Part shown: one piece after another, positions 16,334 to 24,915 of the stretch
Position numbering within the stretch: the first letter of the stretch is position 1
Layout of the letters: each line of letters starts with the position of its first letter
From: an uncultured Verrucomicrobiales bacterium
GTDB lineage: Bacteria; Verrucomicrobiota; Verrucomicrobiia; Limisphaerales; UBA1100
Direction: 5' to 3'
Length of the DNA stretch: 39,870 nt
Assembly: GCA_913042895.1 (NCBI GenBank)
Contig: CAJWMQ010000007.1
Coordinates: 1-39,870, forward strand
Notes under the pieces: model-generated
The model's database searches: none
What the model saw: the letters and a program-made list of their open reading frames with translations, nothing else
Told to the model about the DNA's origin: nothing
Position numbers and translations under genes: made by a program

Positions 16334-17668
16334 ATGCGCACATTGCTGACAGCCATCATTATTTGTCTTTCCGCGGCCCACAGCCAGGCGGCCAAGCCAA
16401 ATATCGTGATGATCCTCGTGGATGATCTGGGATACTCTGATCTCTCATCTTTTGGCGGGACAGACATTCGCACCCCGGCAATTGATAAACTCATGAATTC
16501 CGGCCTGCGATTTGATCAGTTTTACTCAAACTGCACGGTGTGCACTCCCACTCGGGCTTCCCTGCTGACAGGGCGTTACCCCGATCTTGTTGGGGCCCCC
16601 GGTGTCATCCGCCAAAATGCTGTAAGCAATTGGGGGTATTTTAAGCCCACTGGCCCAACGTTACCTGAACTGATGGGCAAGGCCGGCTACCACACCGGCA
16701 TGGTCGGCAAATGGCATCTCGGTTTCGAATCGCCCAACATCCCCAACGATCGTGGCTTCGAATTTTTCCACGGATTTCTCGCTGACATGATGGATGATTA
16801 CTGGACACATCTGCGCGGCGGCGTGAACTGGATGCGCCGCAACAAGGAGGTTATCAAGCCCGAGGGACATGCGACGGAAATTTTCACGCAATGGGCCATT
16901 GATTATGTGAAGGAACAATCGGCTAATAAAGACCAGCCCTTCTTCCTTTACCTGGCCTACAATGCCCCGCATTTCCCTATCCAGCCACCGAAAGATTGGC
17001 TGGATAAAGTGAAGAAACGCGAACCCCAACTTAACCTCAAGCGCGCCACCAATGTCGCCTTCGTGGAACACATGGACCACGAGATCGGTAAATTTCTTAA
17101 CACCATTGAGGAGCTCGGCATTAGCAAGGATACACTCATTGTGTTCTCCTCAGACAATGGCGGCTCCATTCCGCACGGCGCCTTGAATGGTAAATTGCGC
17201 GGCGGCAAACAGGAACACTGGGAAGGCGGCATTCGCGTTCCCACCTGCGCGGTCTGGCCCGGTAAAATCCCCGTCGGCCGCACGGATGCCATCGGCATCA
17301 CCATGGATTTACTGCCCACTTTCTGCGAAATCGGCGGCACGAAAGTCACCCATGAAATCGAAGGCCTAAGCCTCGCCGATGTGTTTTTGAAGGACGATAA
17401 AGGCGACCCTGATCGCACCCTGATCTTCGTTCGGAAAGAAGGCAACCGCCGCTATCAAGGCCGCACCTATTATGCCGTTCGCCGCGGCCCGTGGAAGCTG
17501 CTGCAAAACGACCCCTTTGAGCCCATGCAGCTGGTTAACCTCGAAAAGGATCCTACCGAGGAAAACCCTATGCCTCCGAACACCAAAGTCGGCAATGAAC
17601 TCATTCAAATCCTGATGCAACATATCCAAAAATCCGGCAGCATCCCCTGGCAAAAACCGACAAAGTAA
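16334..17668 (+). CDS. Secreted sulfatase (family S1, Cys-type)
   Basis: 444 residues with an N-terminal signal peptide (MRTLLTAIIICLSAAHSQA). KPNIVMILVDDLGYSDLSSF (21-40) carries the metal-binding Asp pair. C70-T-P-T-R within CTVCTPTRASLLTGRYP is the C-x-P-x-R signature whose Cys is converted to formylglycine. GKWHLGFE and FSSDNGG are further active-site elements. The substrate is probably a sulfated polysaccharide or a small sulfate ester, and is not determinable here. A longer frame runs back to 16025 but overlaps ubiD and would bury the signal peptide. No formylglycine-generating enzyme gene is visible. A hairpin follows the stop. Confidence 0.92.
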   Translation: MRTLLTAIIICLSAAHSQAAKPNIVMILVDDLGYSDLSSFGGTDIRTPAIDKLMNSGLRFDQFYSNCTVCTPTRASLLTGRYPDLVGAPGVIRQNAVSNWGYFKPTGPTLPELMGKAGYHTGMVGKWHLGFESPNIPNDRGFEFFHGFLADMMDDYWTHLRGGVNWMRRNKEVIKPEGHATEIFTQWAIDYVKEQSANKDQPFFLYLAYNAPHFPIQPPKDWLDKVKKREPQLNLKRATNVAFVEHMDHEIGKFLNTIEELGISKDTLIVFSSDNGGSIPHGALNGKLRGGKQEHWEGGIRVPTCAVWPGKIPVGRTDAIGITMDLLPTFCEIGGTKVTHEIEGLSLADVFLKDDKGDPDRTLIFVRKEGNRRYQGRTYYAVRRGPWKLLQNDPFEPMQLVNLEKDPTEENPMPPNTKVGNELIQILMQHIQKSGSIPWQKPTK

Positions 17669-17674
17669 CAAACT

Positions 17675-17707
17675 CCCGGCTGTCGCGGTCAACCAGCCGG
17701 GCCTTTT
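17675..17707 (+). terminator. Weak Rho-independent terminator after the sulfatase gene
   Basis: CCCGGCTG (17675-17682) pairs perfectly with CAGCCGGG (17694-17701) around an 11-nt loop, followed by CC and four T. It begins 6 bp after the sulfatase stop and ends 20 bp before the luxE-like ATG, so it separates the two units while leaving almost no room for a new promoter. Confidence 0.5.
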
Positions 17708-17726
17708 GAGGCCAAGCAAAACCGCA

Positions 17727-18785
17727 ATGACATTTCAATCCTACAAAGAAGCCGATCACGCCATCACTCGTTTTATAGAGCGGGGAGAAGGCGAGTTTGA
17801 TCAATTGGCTTTGGCGCTGCACCAACTGCAGGCCAAGCACGTTCCTGCAATTGCGGCTCTTTGCCAAAATCGAGGCATTGATTCCACCACCCTAGATCAA
17901 ATCGACCAAATCCCAGCGATTCCCACTACCGCCTTTCGGGATATGGCGATCACCAGTATTCCGGAAAAAAATCGAACGAGCCATTTTGAATCCAGCGGTA
18001 CAACAGCCACTCAACCCAGCGTCCATTGGCATCATGATTTTTCGTTGAGCCTTTACGACTCATCCCTCATCCACCAGTTCCAATACCACGTCCTCAACAA
18101 CCATGTATGGGACGAGCACACACTGGCCTTGACGCCACCACCAGCCGAAGCCCCACATTCCTCACTTGCTCACATGGCCGGCCAAGTTTTGGGCGACGGC
18201 ACAATCTATGCCGGAAAATGGCAGAAAGATGGCTGGAGCATCGACTCCCAAATATGCGAATCCGTATGCGCAAAGGCCATCCATGACAATGCCCCGCTCC
18301 TGCTATTTGGCCCCGCATTCTCTTTTCTCCATTGGCTGGACTCAACCGAGTCATTCTACGAGCTTCCGAATGAATCGCGCATCATGGAAACCGGTGGTTA
18401 CAAGGGGCGCTCCCGAGAGCTCCCCAAAATAGAATTTCATGGATTGTTGAGCGAAAGGCTTGGGGTTCCCGAATCGCATATCGTTTGCGAATACGGCATG
18501 TGCGAACTCAGCAGCCAAGCCTATGACCGGAAGGCCGGCACGAACAAAGAACGCGCGTTTCGTTTCCCAGTTTGGGCGCGACCCATAATCATCAATACTG
18601 AGACCGGCGCCCCATGTGAAGGCCCCGAAACCGGCCTATTAAGGATTATCGATTTGGCCAATGTCTATTCTTCGATCGCCATCCAAACGCAGGATTTGGC
18701 ACGATCAATCGAAGACGGCTTTGAATTGCTCGGCCGCGCCCAAACCGCAGAACCCCGTGGTTGCTCCCTGAATTTACTCGAATAA
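17727..18785 (+). CDS. LuxE-like acyl-protein synthetase
   Basis: 352 residues of the LuxE acyl-protein synthetase family. In luminous bacteria LuxE activates a fatty acid as acyl-AMP, carries it on a Cys and passes it to LuxC for reduction to an aldehyde. The adenylate-binding motif ESSGTTATQP lies near 91-100. PAIPTTAFRDM is the upstream family segment. RGCSLNLLE at the extreme C-terminus holds Cys346, at the place of the acylated Cys of LuxE. An upstream TTG (17706) lies inside the hairpin tail, so the ATG at 17727 is preferred. luxC follows 2 bp after the stop. No luxA, luxB or luxD is nearby, so the product aldehyde must serve another purpose. Confidence 0.85.
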   Translation: MTFQSYKEADHAITRFIERGEGEFDQLALALHQLQAKHVPAIAALCQNRGIDSTTLDQIDQIPAIPTTAFRDMAITSIPEKNRTSHFESSGTTATQPSVHWHHDFSLSLYDSSLIHQFQYHVLNNHVWDEHTLALTPPPAEAPHSSLAHMAGQVLGDGTIYAGKWQKDGWSIDSQICESVCAKAIHDNAPLLLFGPAFSFLHWLDSTESFYELPNESRIMETGGYKGRSRELPKIEFHGLLSERLGVPESHIVCEYGMCELSSQAYDRKAGTNKERAFRFPVWARPIIINTETGAPCEGPETGLLRIIDLANVYSSIAIQTQDLARSIEDGFELLGRAQTAEPRGCSLNLLE

Positions 18786-18787
18786 TC

Positions 18788-20155
18788 ATGAGAGACGCCC
18801 TTCCCAACTACTTTCTTCTGGATACTCAACCGGAAGCGCGCCTAACGCCGGAGGTGGTCACCGAAGCATGCCGCCAACTGAAGCGCAACCGCGCCCAGTA
18901 TCTGCGGGACATGCCCACTGAAGAAGTAATCACCCACCTCTCACGGTTGGCGGAGAATTGGCAGGACGACTTGTTTCCGTTCCGGAAAATGGCGCTTGAA
19001 GCTGAACCAACTATGACCGGCTTTTCACGCCCCAGCCTTGCGCACGGACTAGACCGGTTTTTTGCCCGAATTACCGAGGACAACCTCCACAATCTCATCG
19101 CTCAGGAACTAGGGGATTCCCGCCGGCTTGATGCACCGCTAAGCACACCGGAGGAAAGGTCCGATAACCGCCTCGCTTTTGCTTGCGGCCCCGAACTCAT
19201 TGGCCACATCGCCTCCGGCAACCTGCCCTGCCCCACGATGATGAGCATGATCCAAGGCTTACTGGTCGGCTCGGCCCAATTCATCAAGTGCGCCGAAAAC
19301 GCCGGCTGGCTTCCGGCGCTTTTTGCGCACTCATTGTACGATACCCACCCCAAGCTTGGGGCCTGCATCGAATTGGCCCACTGGCCGGGCGGCAAATCGG
19401 AACTCGAATCGCCGCTATTTGATGAAGCTGATTGCATCACGGCGACTGGACGCGATGAAACCCTTGCCTCTATTCGGAAACGTTTGGATTCGCGCCGGCG
19501 CTTTATTGGATACGGCCACCGCGTCAGCTTTGCTTATATTCAGAAAGACATGCTCTCCCGAGCCTTGTCACGTGACCTTGCCCAACGCATGGCGCAGGAT
19601 ATAGCCTCATGGAACCAGCTCGGCTGTCTGTCACCTCATTTGGTTTATGTGGAACAAGGCGGCTCCGTGCGACCTGAAATGTTTGCAGAAATGATCGCGG
19701 AAGCGCTTGATTCACTCGAGACCACACAGCCGCGAGGAGATATTAGCCCGGAAGAATCTGGCACTATCGCATACAAACGCGATTTCTATGACGTTCGCTC
19801 GGCCGGGGCCGGTGACGTGCGCCAATGGAAAAGTGAAGAAGGTACGCATTGGACGGTTGTGTTTGAGGAAGACCCAGTGTTCACCACATCCTGCCTGAAC
19901 CGATTTATCCATGTGAAGCCCGTTGGCGACCTGAATGAAATGCTCCGCGTCGCTGAGATGGCGCGCGGCCAAGTCTCAACGGTAGGTCTTGCGGCGCCCA
20001 AGAACGACGCTGAAGCCATCGTTAAACAATTGGCTCACTGGGGCGTTACCCGGGTTTGCCCCATCGGACAAATGCAGGATCCCCCACTGGGCTGGCGCCA
20101 CGATGGTCGTCCGCCCTTGGGAGACCTCGTCACTTGGACAGATTGGGAACAGTAA
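18788..20155 (+). CDS. LuxC-like acyl-CoA reductase
   Basis: 455 residues matching the LuxC acyl reductase family, an aldehyde-dehydrogenase-like enzyme that uses NADPH to reduce an acyl thioester to an aldehyde. The catalytic Cys is probably Cys280 in SWNQLGCLSPHLVYVEQGG. FACGPELIGHIASGNLPCPT (131-150) is the nucleotide-binding segment. RRRFIGYGHRVSFAYI and the C-terminal LVTWTDWE also fit. The ATG at 18788, 2 bp after the luxE-like stop, is chosen over a TTG at 18761 inside that gene. The pair is a complete fatty-acid reductase core without a luciferase. No acyl carrier or thioesterase gene is adjacent. Confidence 0.87.
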   Translation: MRDALPNYFLLDTQPEARLTPEVVTEACRQLKRNRAQYLRDMPTEEVITHLSRLAENWQDDLFPFRKMALEAEPTMTGFSRPSLAHGLDRFFARITEDNLHNLIAQELGDSRRLDAPLSTPEERSDNRLAFACGPELIGHIASGNLPCPTMMSMIQGLLVGSAQFIKCAENAGWLPALFAHSLYDTHPKLGACIELAHWPGGKSELESPLFDEADCITATGRDETLASIRKRLDSRRRFIGYGHRVSFAYIQKDMLSRALSRDLAQRMAQDIASWNQLGCLSPHLVYVEQGGSVRPEMFAEMIAEALDSLETTQPRGDISPEESGTIAYKRDFYDVRSAGAGDVRQWKSEEGTHWTVVFEEDPVFTTSCLNRFIHVKPVGDLNEMLRVAEMARGQVSTVGLAAPKNDAEAIVKQLAHWGVTRVCPIGQMQDPPLGWRHDGRPPLGDLVTWTDWEQ

Positions 20156-20443
20156 AAAGAAAATCGAACTCCAAAAAACATTTCATTTTAAAGCCGCGCA
20201 TTCCCGAGGATCATAAATGCTGTCGACTTAATGGAAACAGCTTCAAAGCCACACTCCATGCAAGCGGCTCGACCATTATCCCCTGGATAATACAGAGTGC
20301 CTCAAAAATCCATCCAGCGAAAACATCAACCACCGGATCTGGGATCGACTGAAGCCAACATTACCCCCGTTCTTCATGCCGTGGAGATCGCCGAAACCTG
20401 CGACTCCAGTTGCGTTTATCGAGGGGACTAGTTAGCATTCGAC
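20156..20443. other. 288-bp intergenic region with a short perfect palindrome
   Basis: No convincing gene, tRNA or terminator is seen. ATTATCC (20275-20281) pairs with GGATAAT (20285-20291) around 3 nt, with no T-run, so it may be an operator or chance. A 98-codon frame crosses the region but runs out of the luxC-like gene in another frame and has no recognisable features. The promoter of the VOC-tricorn-fdhD genes is expected here but no clear boxes stand out. Confidence 0.3.
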
Positions 20444-20908
20444 ATGGCCACCCGTTATGCCCACGTCAACATCATCGCCCGAGATTGGCGGCGACTTTGT
20501 GAGTTTTACGAGAAAGTTTTCGATTGCGAACCGTGGAGCAGTGAACGCGACCATCACGGCGCCCACATTGATGCTCTTACCAAGATGCCCGGCATTCGTG
20601 TCCAAGGCCGCCACTTACGCGTCCCGGGGCATGGCCCGAATGGCCCGACCATTGAAATTTTCACCTGTTCCGAGAACGGCGAAGATTTTCCTCGCCCCCT
20701 AAATCGCCCCGGATTCGCCCACCTCGCTTTTGAAGTCGATGATGTTGACGCCAAGCGTGAGCAAATAAAGTATCTAGGAGGAGAAGATTATGGTGATTTG
20801 GTCACCATTGATATCGCGGGAGCAGGCCGCCTGACTTTGATCTACATGACAGATCCGGAGGGCAATATTGTGGAGCTCCAGAAATGGCATGGCGATTCAG
20901 ATGCCTAG
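20444..20908 (+). CDS. VOC superfamily protein (glyoxalase/dioxygenase-like)
   Basis: 154 residues with two beta-alpha-beta-beta-beta modules. The likely metal ligands are His7 (YAHVNII), Glu71 (GPTIEIF), His93 (GFAHLAFEVDD) and Glu144 (DPEGNIVELQ), the H-E-H-E set of the vicinal oxygen chelate family. DPEGNIVEL is the classic C-terminal strand. Members include glyoxalase I, extradiol dioxygenases and resistance proteins; nothing in the sequence sets the substrate. The tricorn gene follows after 36 bp and may be co-transcribed. The start ATG lacks a visible Shine-Dalgarno sequence. Confidence 0.88.
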   Translation: MATRYAHVNIIARDWRRLCEFYEKVFDCEPWSSERDHHGAHIDALTKMPGIRVQGRHLRVPGHGPNGPTIEIFTCSENGEDFPRPLNRPGFAHLAFEVDDVDAKREQIKYLGGEDYGDLVTIDIAGAGRLTLIYMTDPEGNIVELQKWHGDSDA

Positions 20909-20944
20909 ACTTGCCCAAACCCACATTCCCGTACAAATTCCCCT

Positions 20945-23900
20945 ATGCGATTTCTACTGTTTGGCCTGGCTCTGTATTTAACCGCGCCCGCCCAAGCCCA
21001 ACTAACGCCGCCCGCCTCCAAACCAATTATTGGCGCGCGCCATCCGGCCCTTAGCCCAGATGGCCAAAGGCTGGCATTCGTTTATCGCGGCGATATTTGG
21101 CTCGCGGCCAGTAAAGGTGGCCGAGCACGACCACTGACTTTCCATCTCGAATACGATGCCTATCCTGTTTTCTCGCCAGACGGCCATTGGATTGCCTTCG
21201 CCAGTAAACGCCATGGTCAGTGGGATATTTTTGTGATTCCGGCAGAGGGCGGCCAAGCTAGGCGTCTCACCTGGCATTCGGGTCATGAAATCCCCTTCGG
21301 CTGGAGCCCGAATGGTCAACACATAGCCTTTGGCGCACGCCGGGATAGCCCTCGCTATTATCTCATGAGTGTTGAGGTTTCTACCTACAAATCCAAAGTC
21401 CTCGTCGAAGACTACGCTGCCCTCCGTTATCCGCACTGGTCTCCTGGTGGAAAGACGCTCATCTACACTCGCTATGGGATGCCTTGGTATCGCCCGCGTT
21501 ATCGTGGAACGGCGGCGGCACAAACTTGGTCGTTGGACCTGAAGACCGGTCAAAGACAACGAATCCTCGGGGATGACCGGCAATTTCTCTTTGCGCAATA
21601 CATGCCCAACGGCCAAGATATTTTGGTTTCGACCACCGACGAACCAACCCCCACCTTGGCCAAGCTGGACGAAAAGCTTGGGCCGTTTAAGGATAATGAC
21701 AAACGCGCCCCCAACCTTTGGCTTTCCAATCAGGAAGGCAACCTGAAACAAATCACCTTTTTCAAGACTGACTCAGTACGCTACCCCAGCGTGGCTGCTG
21801 AATCCGGCACAATTGCGTTTGAGCACGGTGCAGATGTTTGGCTATTGCGCTCACCCAAAGACAAGCCGAGCCCGATTAAACTCATTGCCAGTGCCGATGA
21901 GAAACGCAATTCACAGGAACATAAAACCGCCACAACAGGCGTCACCGAGGCTGAGCCCTCTCCCAAAGGCGACGTAATGTTGTTTGGTCTTCAAGGCGAT
22001 ATTTGGACCATCAAAACCACCAAGGCCAAAGGCGTGAATCGGGAGCGGGACGAACTAGCCATTCGCCACACCACTTGGGCCGGAGATGACTCGGATTTTT
22101 CATGGGCCAATGACGGAAAGAAATTTTATTTCACTTCCGATCGCGAGGGAAACACGCGTATCTACGAATACGATATTGAGAAGCAGACCCAAACTCCACT
22201 CTGGAATCGCAACGAAAACATTGTGCGTCTTCGTGTCTCACCGGATGGTAAGCATTTGTATTTCTGGGTAGCCGGGCCGGAAGGTGGTCTGCACCGTATG
22301 ACGCTGGCCAACAAAGAGTTTAAGCGTATTTTCAAACTGCCCGGCATTCACATGCGCGGCCGTGGTGGCATCGATTATGAATGGTCACCCGACCTGAAAT
22401 GGATTGCCTACACTACGCGCACCGGCAGTAATTCCTACAATATCTGGGTGATCCCGGCCGCTGGCGGCGAAGCCAAAAATGTCACTCGGCTTAGTGCCTT
22501 CCACAGTCAGCCAACTTGGTCACCTGACGGTAAGTATTTATTTTTCCAGAGCGATCGCGAGGGCTCAGGCCTCTACCGAGTCGCCCTCGAACCGGATGAA
22601 TTTCGCAATACGGATATCGATGACCGCTACGTCAAGCCCGACAAGACACCGAATGTGGAAATTGATTTTGATCAAATCGACAAGCGCATCCAAAAAATAT
22701 CCTCCACCAGCCCTTCCAGCGACCTCACCATGACGGATGCGGGGTTTCTGTACTTTCTATCCGAAGGCAATGTTTACCGTGCCACGCATAACGGCAGTGA
22801 AGTGAAGAAGATAAATTCAGACGGCGGGCGCAGCGCCCTCCGAGTACTTCCCAGTGGCCGCTCAGCCTCTTTCATTAAGAGCGGCAAGATGTACCTCATG
22901 AAACTCGATAACGGAAGCGCCTCACCTGTAACTTTCAAGGCGCATTACATTCGCGACACCTTTGCTCAACGAACAGCCGCCTTGCACCAATTTTGGAAAA
23001 CCTATCACCATCGGTTTTACGATCAGAATTTTCACGGCCGAAACTGGAGCACTTTACGCGATAAATATCTCCAACGCCTTACTTCAGTCGATACTCATGA
23101 CGAATTCGCTGTACTTCTGCAGATGATGGTCGGTGAACTGGACGCCTCGCACACGGAGGTGTCCCCCGGCCCTTCAGGCATCACCATACAAAGCACTCCA
23201 CACCTTGGGTTTACGTTTGACACATCACATCATGGAGTTGGCCTAAAAATCAAAAATGTCCCTCCCCGAGCACCGGGAGCGTTTGAGAAAACCCGCCTGA
23301 AAGCCGGTGAATTCATCCTCTCAATTGATGGTCGAAAGGTTTCCTCTACTGAAACGCTCTACCAGTTCCTCAACAGCAAAGGCACACGCTTCACCGAATT
23401 TCTTGTGAACGACAAACCCAACGAACAAGGGGCTCGTAAAGTAAGATACAAGTTGTTATCCAGTTCAGAATGGACGAAGCTCCGCTATAATGAGCACGTC
23501 AGCGACCTTCAACAACGAGTTGAAAAATCCAGCAAAGGTCGCGTCGGCTATCTACATATCTCGGCCATGAGCAGCACAGATCAGGCGCGATTCGAACGTG
23601 AAGCTTACGAATACATTCTCGGCAAAGACGCCATGATCTTCGATGTGCGCTTTAACCGTGGCGGCAATATCTCGGACACCCTCATCGATTGGCTGGAACG
23701 CAAGCCTCACGGCATTTACAAATCACGCGACCGAGAACCCGAGATCGCCCCCAGCCGCGCCTGGGAGAAGCCCATCATTGTGTTAATGAACGAGCATAGT
23801 TATTCCAATGGCGAGATGTTTCCTTACGCCATGCGTCAACGCAAACTGGCCCAACTCGTCGGCATGCCCACTCCCGGTTATGTTATCTGGACATCCAGTT

Positions 23901-24100
23901 TTTCACTAACCGACGGCACCAAAGCCCGCATCCCCGGCCGCGGTGTCTTTCGCATGGACGGCACAAACATGGAAAATCAGGGTGAGAAACCAGATGTACA
24001 AATTTGGGTTACACCTGAAGAATGGCTTGAAGGCAAGGATCCTCAGCTGGATCAAGCGCTCAAGCTGCTCGAACCCCAACCGGCTAACGCCACACCGTGA
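20945..24100 (+). CDS. Secreted tricorn-type protease (S41B)
   Basis: 1051 residues. The signal peptide MRFLLFGLALYLTAPAQA directs export. Residues about 28-340 form an N-terminal beta-propeller with PD40-type repeats (ALSPDGQRLAFVYRGDIW, VFSPDGHWIAFAS), and about 380-640 form a second one. A PDZ-like domain lies near 750-830 (LKAGEFILSIDGRKV), and a C-terminal S41 protease domain follows. Catalytic candidates are His736 in GELDASHTEV and Ser954 in HSYSNGEMF, matching His746 and Ser965 of archaeal tricorn by motif. FDVRFNRGGN is the oxyanion segment. Classic tricorn is a cytosolic peptidase acting after the proteasome; this one should work outside the cytosol. The stop overlaps the fdhD start by 4 bp. 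Confidence 0.93.
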   Translation: MRFLLFGLALYLTAPAQAQLTPPASKPIIGARHPALSPDGQRLAFVYRGDIWLAASKGGRARPLTFHLEYDAYPVFSPDGHWIAFASKRHGQWDIFVIPAEGGQARRLTWHSGHEIPFGWSPNGQHIAFGARRDSPRYYLMSVEVSTYKSKVLVEDYAALRYPHWSPGGKTLIYTRYGMPWYRPRYRGTAAAQTWSLDLKTGQRQRILGDDRQFLFAQYMPNGQDILVSTTDEPTPTLAKLDEKLGPFKDNDKRAPNLWLSNQEGNLKQITFFKTDSVRYPSVAAESGTIAFEHGADVWLLRSPKDKPSPIKLIASADEKRNSQEHKTATTGVTEAEPSPKGDVMLFGLQGDIWTIKTTKAKGVNRERDELAIRHTTWAGDDSDFSWANDGKKFYFTSDREGNTRIYEYDIEKQTQTPLWNRNENIVRLRVSPDGKHLYFWVAGPEGGLHRMTLANKEFKRIFKLPGIHMRGRGGIDYEWSPDLKWIAYTTRTGSNSYNIWVIPAAGGEAKNVTRLSAFHSQPTWSPDGKYLFFQSDREGSGLYRVALEPDEFRNTDIDDRYVKPDKTPNVEIDFDQIDKRIQKISSTSPSSDLTMTDAGFLYFLSEGNVYRATHNGSEVKKINSDGGRSALRVLPSGRSASFIKSGKMYLMKLDNGSASPVTFKAHYIRDTFAQRTAALHQFWKTYHHRFYDQNFHGRNWSTLRDKYLQRLTSVDTHDEFAVLLQMMVGELDASHTEVSPGPSGITIQSTPHLGFTFDTSHHGVGLKIKNVPPRAPGAFEKTRLKAGEFILSIDGRKVSSTETLYQFLNSKGTRFTEFLVNDKPNEQGARKVRYKLLSSSEWTKLRYNEHVSDLQQRVEKSSKGRVGYLHISAMSSTDQARFEREAYEYILGKDAMIFDVRFNRGGNISDTLIDWLERKPHGIYKSRDREPEIAPSRAWEKPIIVLMNEHSYSNGEMFPYAMRQRKLAQLVGMPTPGYVIWTSSFSLTDGTKARIPGRGVFRMDGTNMENQGEKPDVQIWVTPEEWLEGKDPQLDQALKLLEPQPANATP

Positions 24101-24915
24101 GCACAACGGCTGCAGCCACGGAACTTCTCCGCAAGCGCTGGCAAGGTGGCAAATTGCACTCGGCCTCGCCGGATTCAGTCGTCACTGAAGAGCCTTTGGA
24201 AATTCGCCTGCGAGGCCAATCCATCGCCCTCACCATGCGTACGCCGGGCCACGATGAAGAATTGACCTCAGGATTTCTTTTTTCCGAGAACATCCTAAAG
24301 CAACGCTCCGATCTTATTGAAATCGCTCAATGTCCTGATACCCCGGCTGAAAGCAGAGGCAACATCATAAATGTTTTTATCAGCCCGGAATGCTCTTTCC
24401 AGATTAGTCAACTTCAACGGCATTTCTTCACTTCATCAAGCTGCGGAGTATGTGGACGAGCGGCTATCGAGCAAATTCATTCGAACCACCCCCCTCTTCA
24501 GGAAGATGCTGTAAAATTCCCTGCGACCTATCTTAATCTGTTGCCCGACACATTGCGCCGCGCACAAAACACCTTTAAGCAAACAGGAGGCCTCCACGCC
24601 GCCGCCCTTTTCGATACGAATGGAAACCTAATTGTATCACGAGAAGATGTCGGCCGACACAATGCTGTCGACAAGGTTCTTGGGCACGCTTTCCTAAATG
24701 AATTGTCCCTGTGCGAAAGTATTCTTTTGGTTAGCGGCCGAGTCTCCTTTGAAATAATTCAGAAAGCACTCGCCGGCCGCATCCCCTTAATCGCGGCCAT
24801 TTCCGCCCCGTCATCGCTAGCGGTTCAATGCGCGCAGGACAACAACCAGACACTCGTGGCGTTCTTGCGTGGCGATTCCATGAACATCTACACCGGCGCC
24901 CAGCGAATCACCTAG
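24097..24915 (+). CDS. fdhD: FdhD sulfurtransferase for formate dehydrogenase maturation
   Basis: 272 residues. FdhD passes sulfur from the cysteine desulfurase to the molybdenum/tungsten bis-PGD cofactor, which formate dehydrogenases need for activity. The persulfide-carrying Cys pair is Cys116 and Cys119 in SSSCGVCGR. Other family marks are EEPLEIRLRG (31-40), RTPGHDEELTSGFLFSE (48-64) and the cofactor-binding REDVGRHNAVDKVLG. It starts with GTG at 24097 in a GTGA overlap with the tricorn stop, suggesting translational coupling. No formate dehydrogenase or moa/mob gene is in view. The stop shares CTAG (24912-24915) with uvrC. Confidence 0.95.
   Translation: MSTTAAATELLRKRWQGGKLHSASPDSVVTEEPLEIRLRGQSIALTMRTPGHDEELTSGFLFSENILKQRSDLIEIAQCPDTPAESRGNIINVFISPECSFQISQLQRHFFTSSSCGVCGRAAIEQIHSNHPPLQEDAVKFPATYLNLLPDTLRRAQNTFKQTGGLHAAALFDTNGNLIVSREDVGRHNAVDKVLGHAFLNELSLCESILLVSGRVSFEIIQKALAGRIPLIAAISAPSSLAVQCAQDNNQTLVAFLRGDSMNIYTGAQRIT

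Noticed and set aside
20056-20352. 98-codon frame running from luxC into the intergenic region
   Set aside because: Two thirds of it lies inside or just after the luxC-like gene in another frame, and it has no recognisable product.
21002-21751. 249-codon frame on the minus strand within the tricorn gene
   Set aside because: Antisense shadow of the beta-propeller coding region, with no domain features or start signal.
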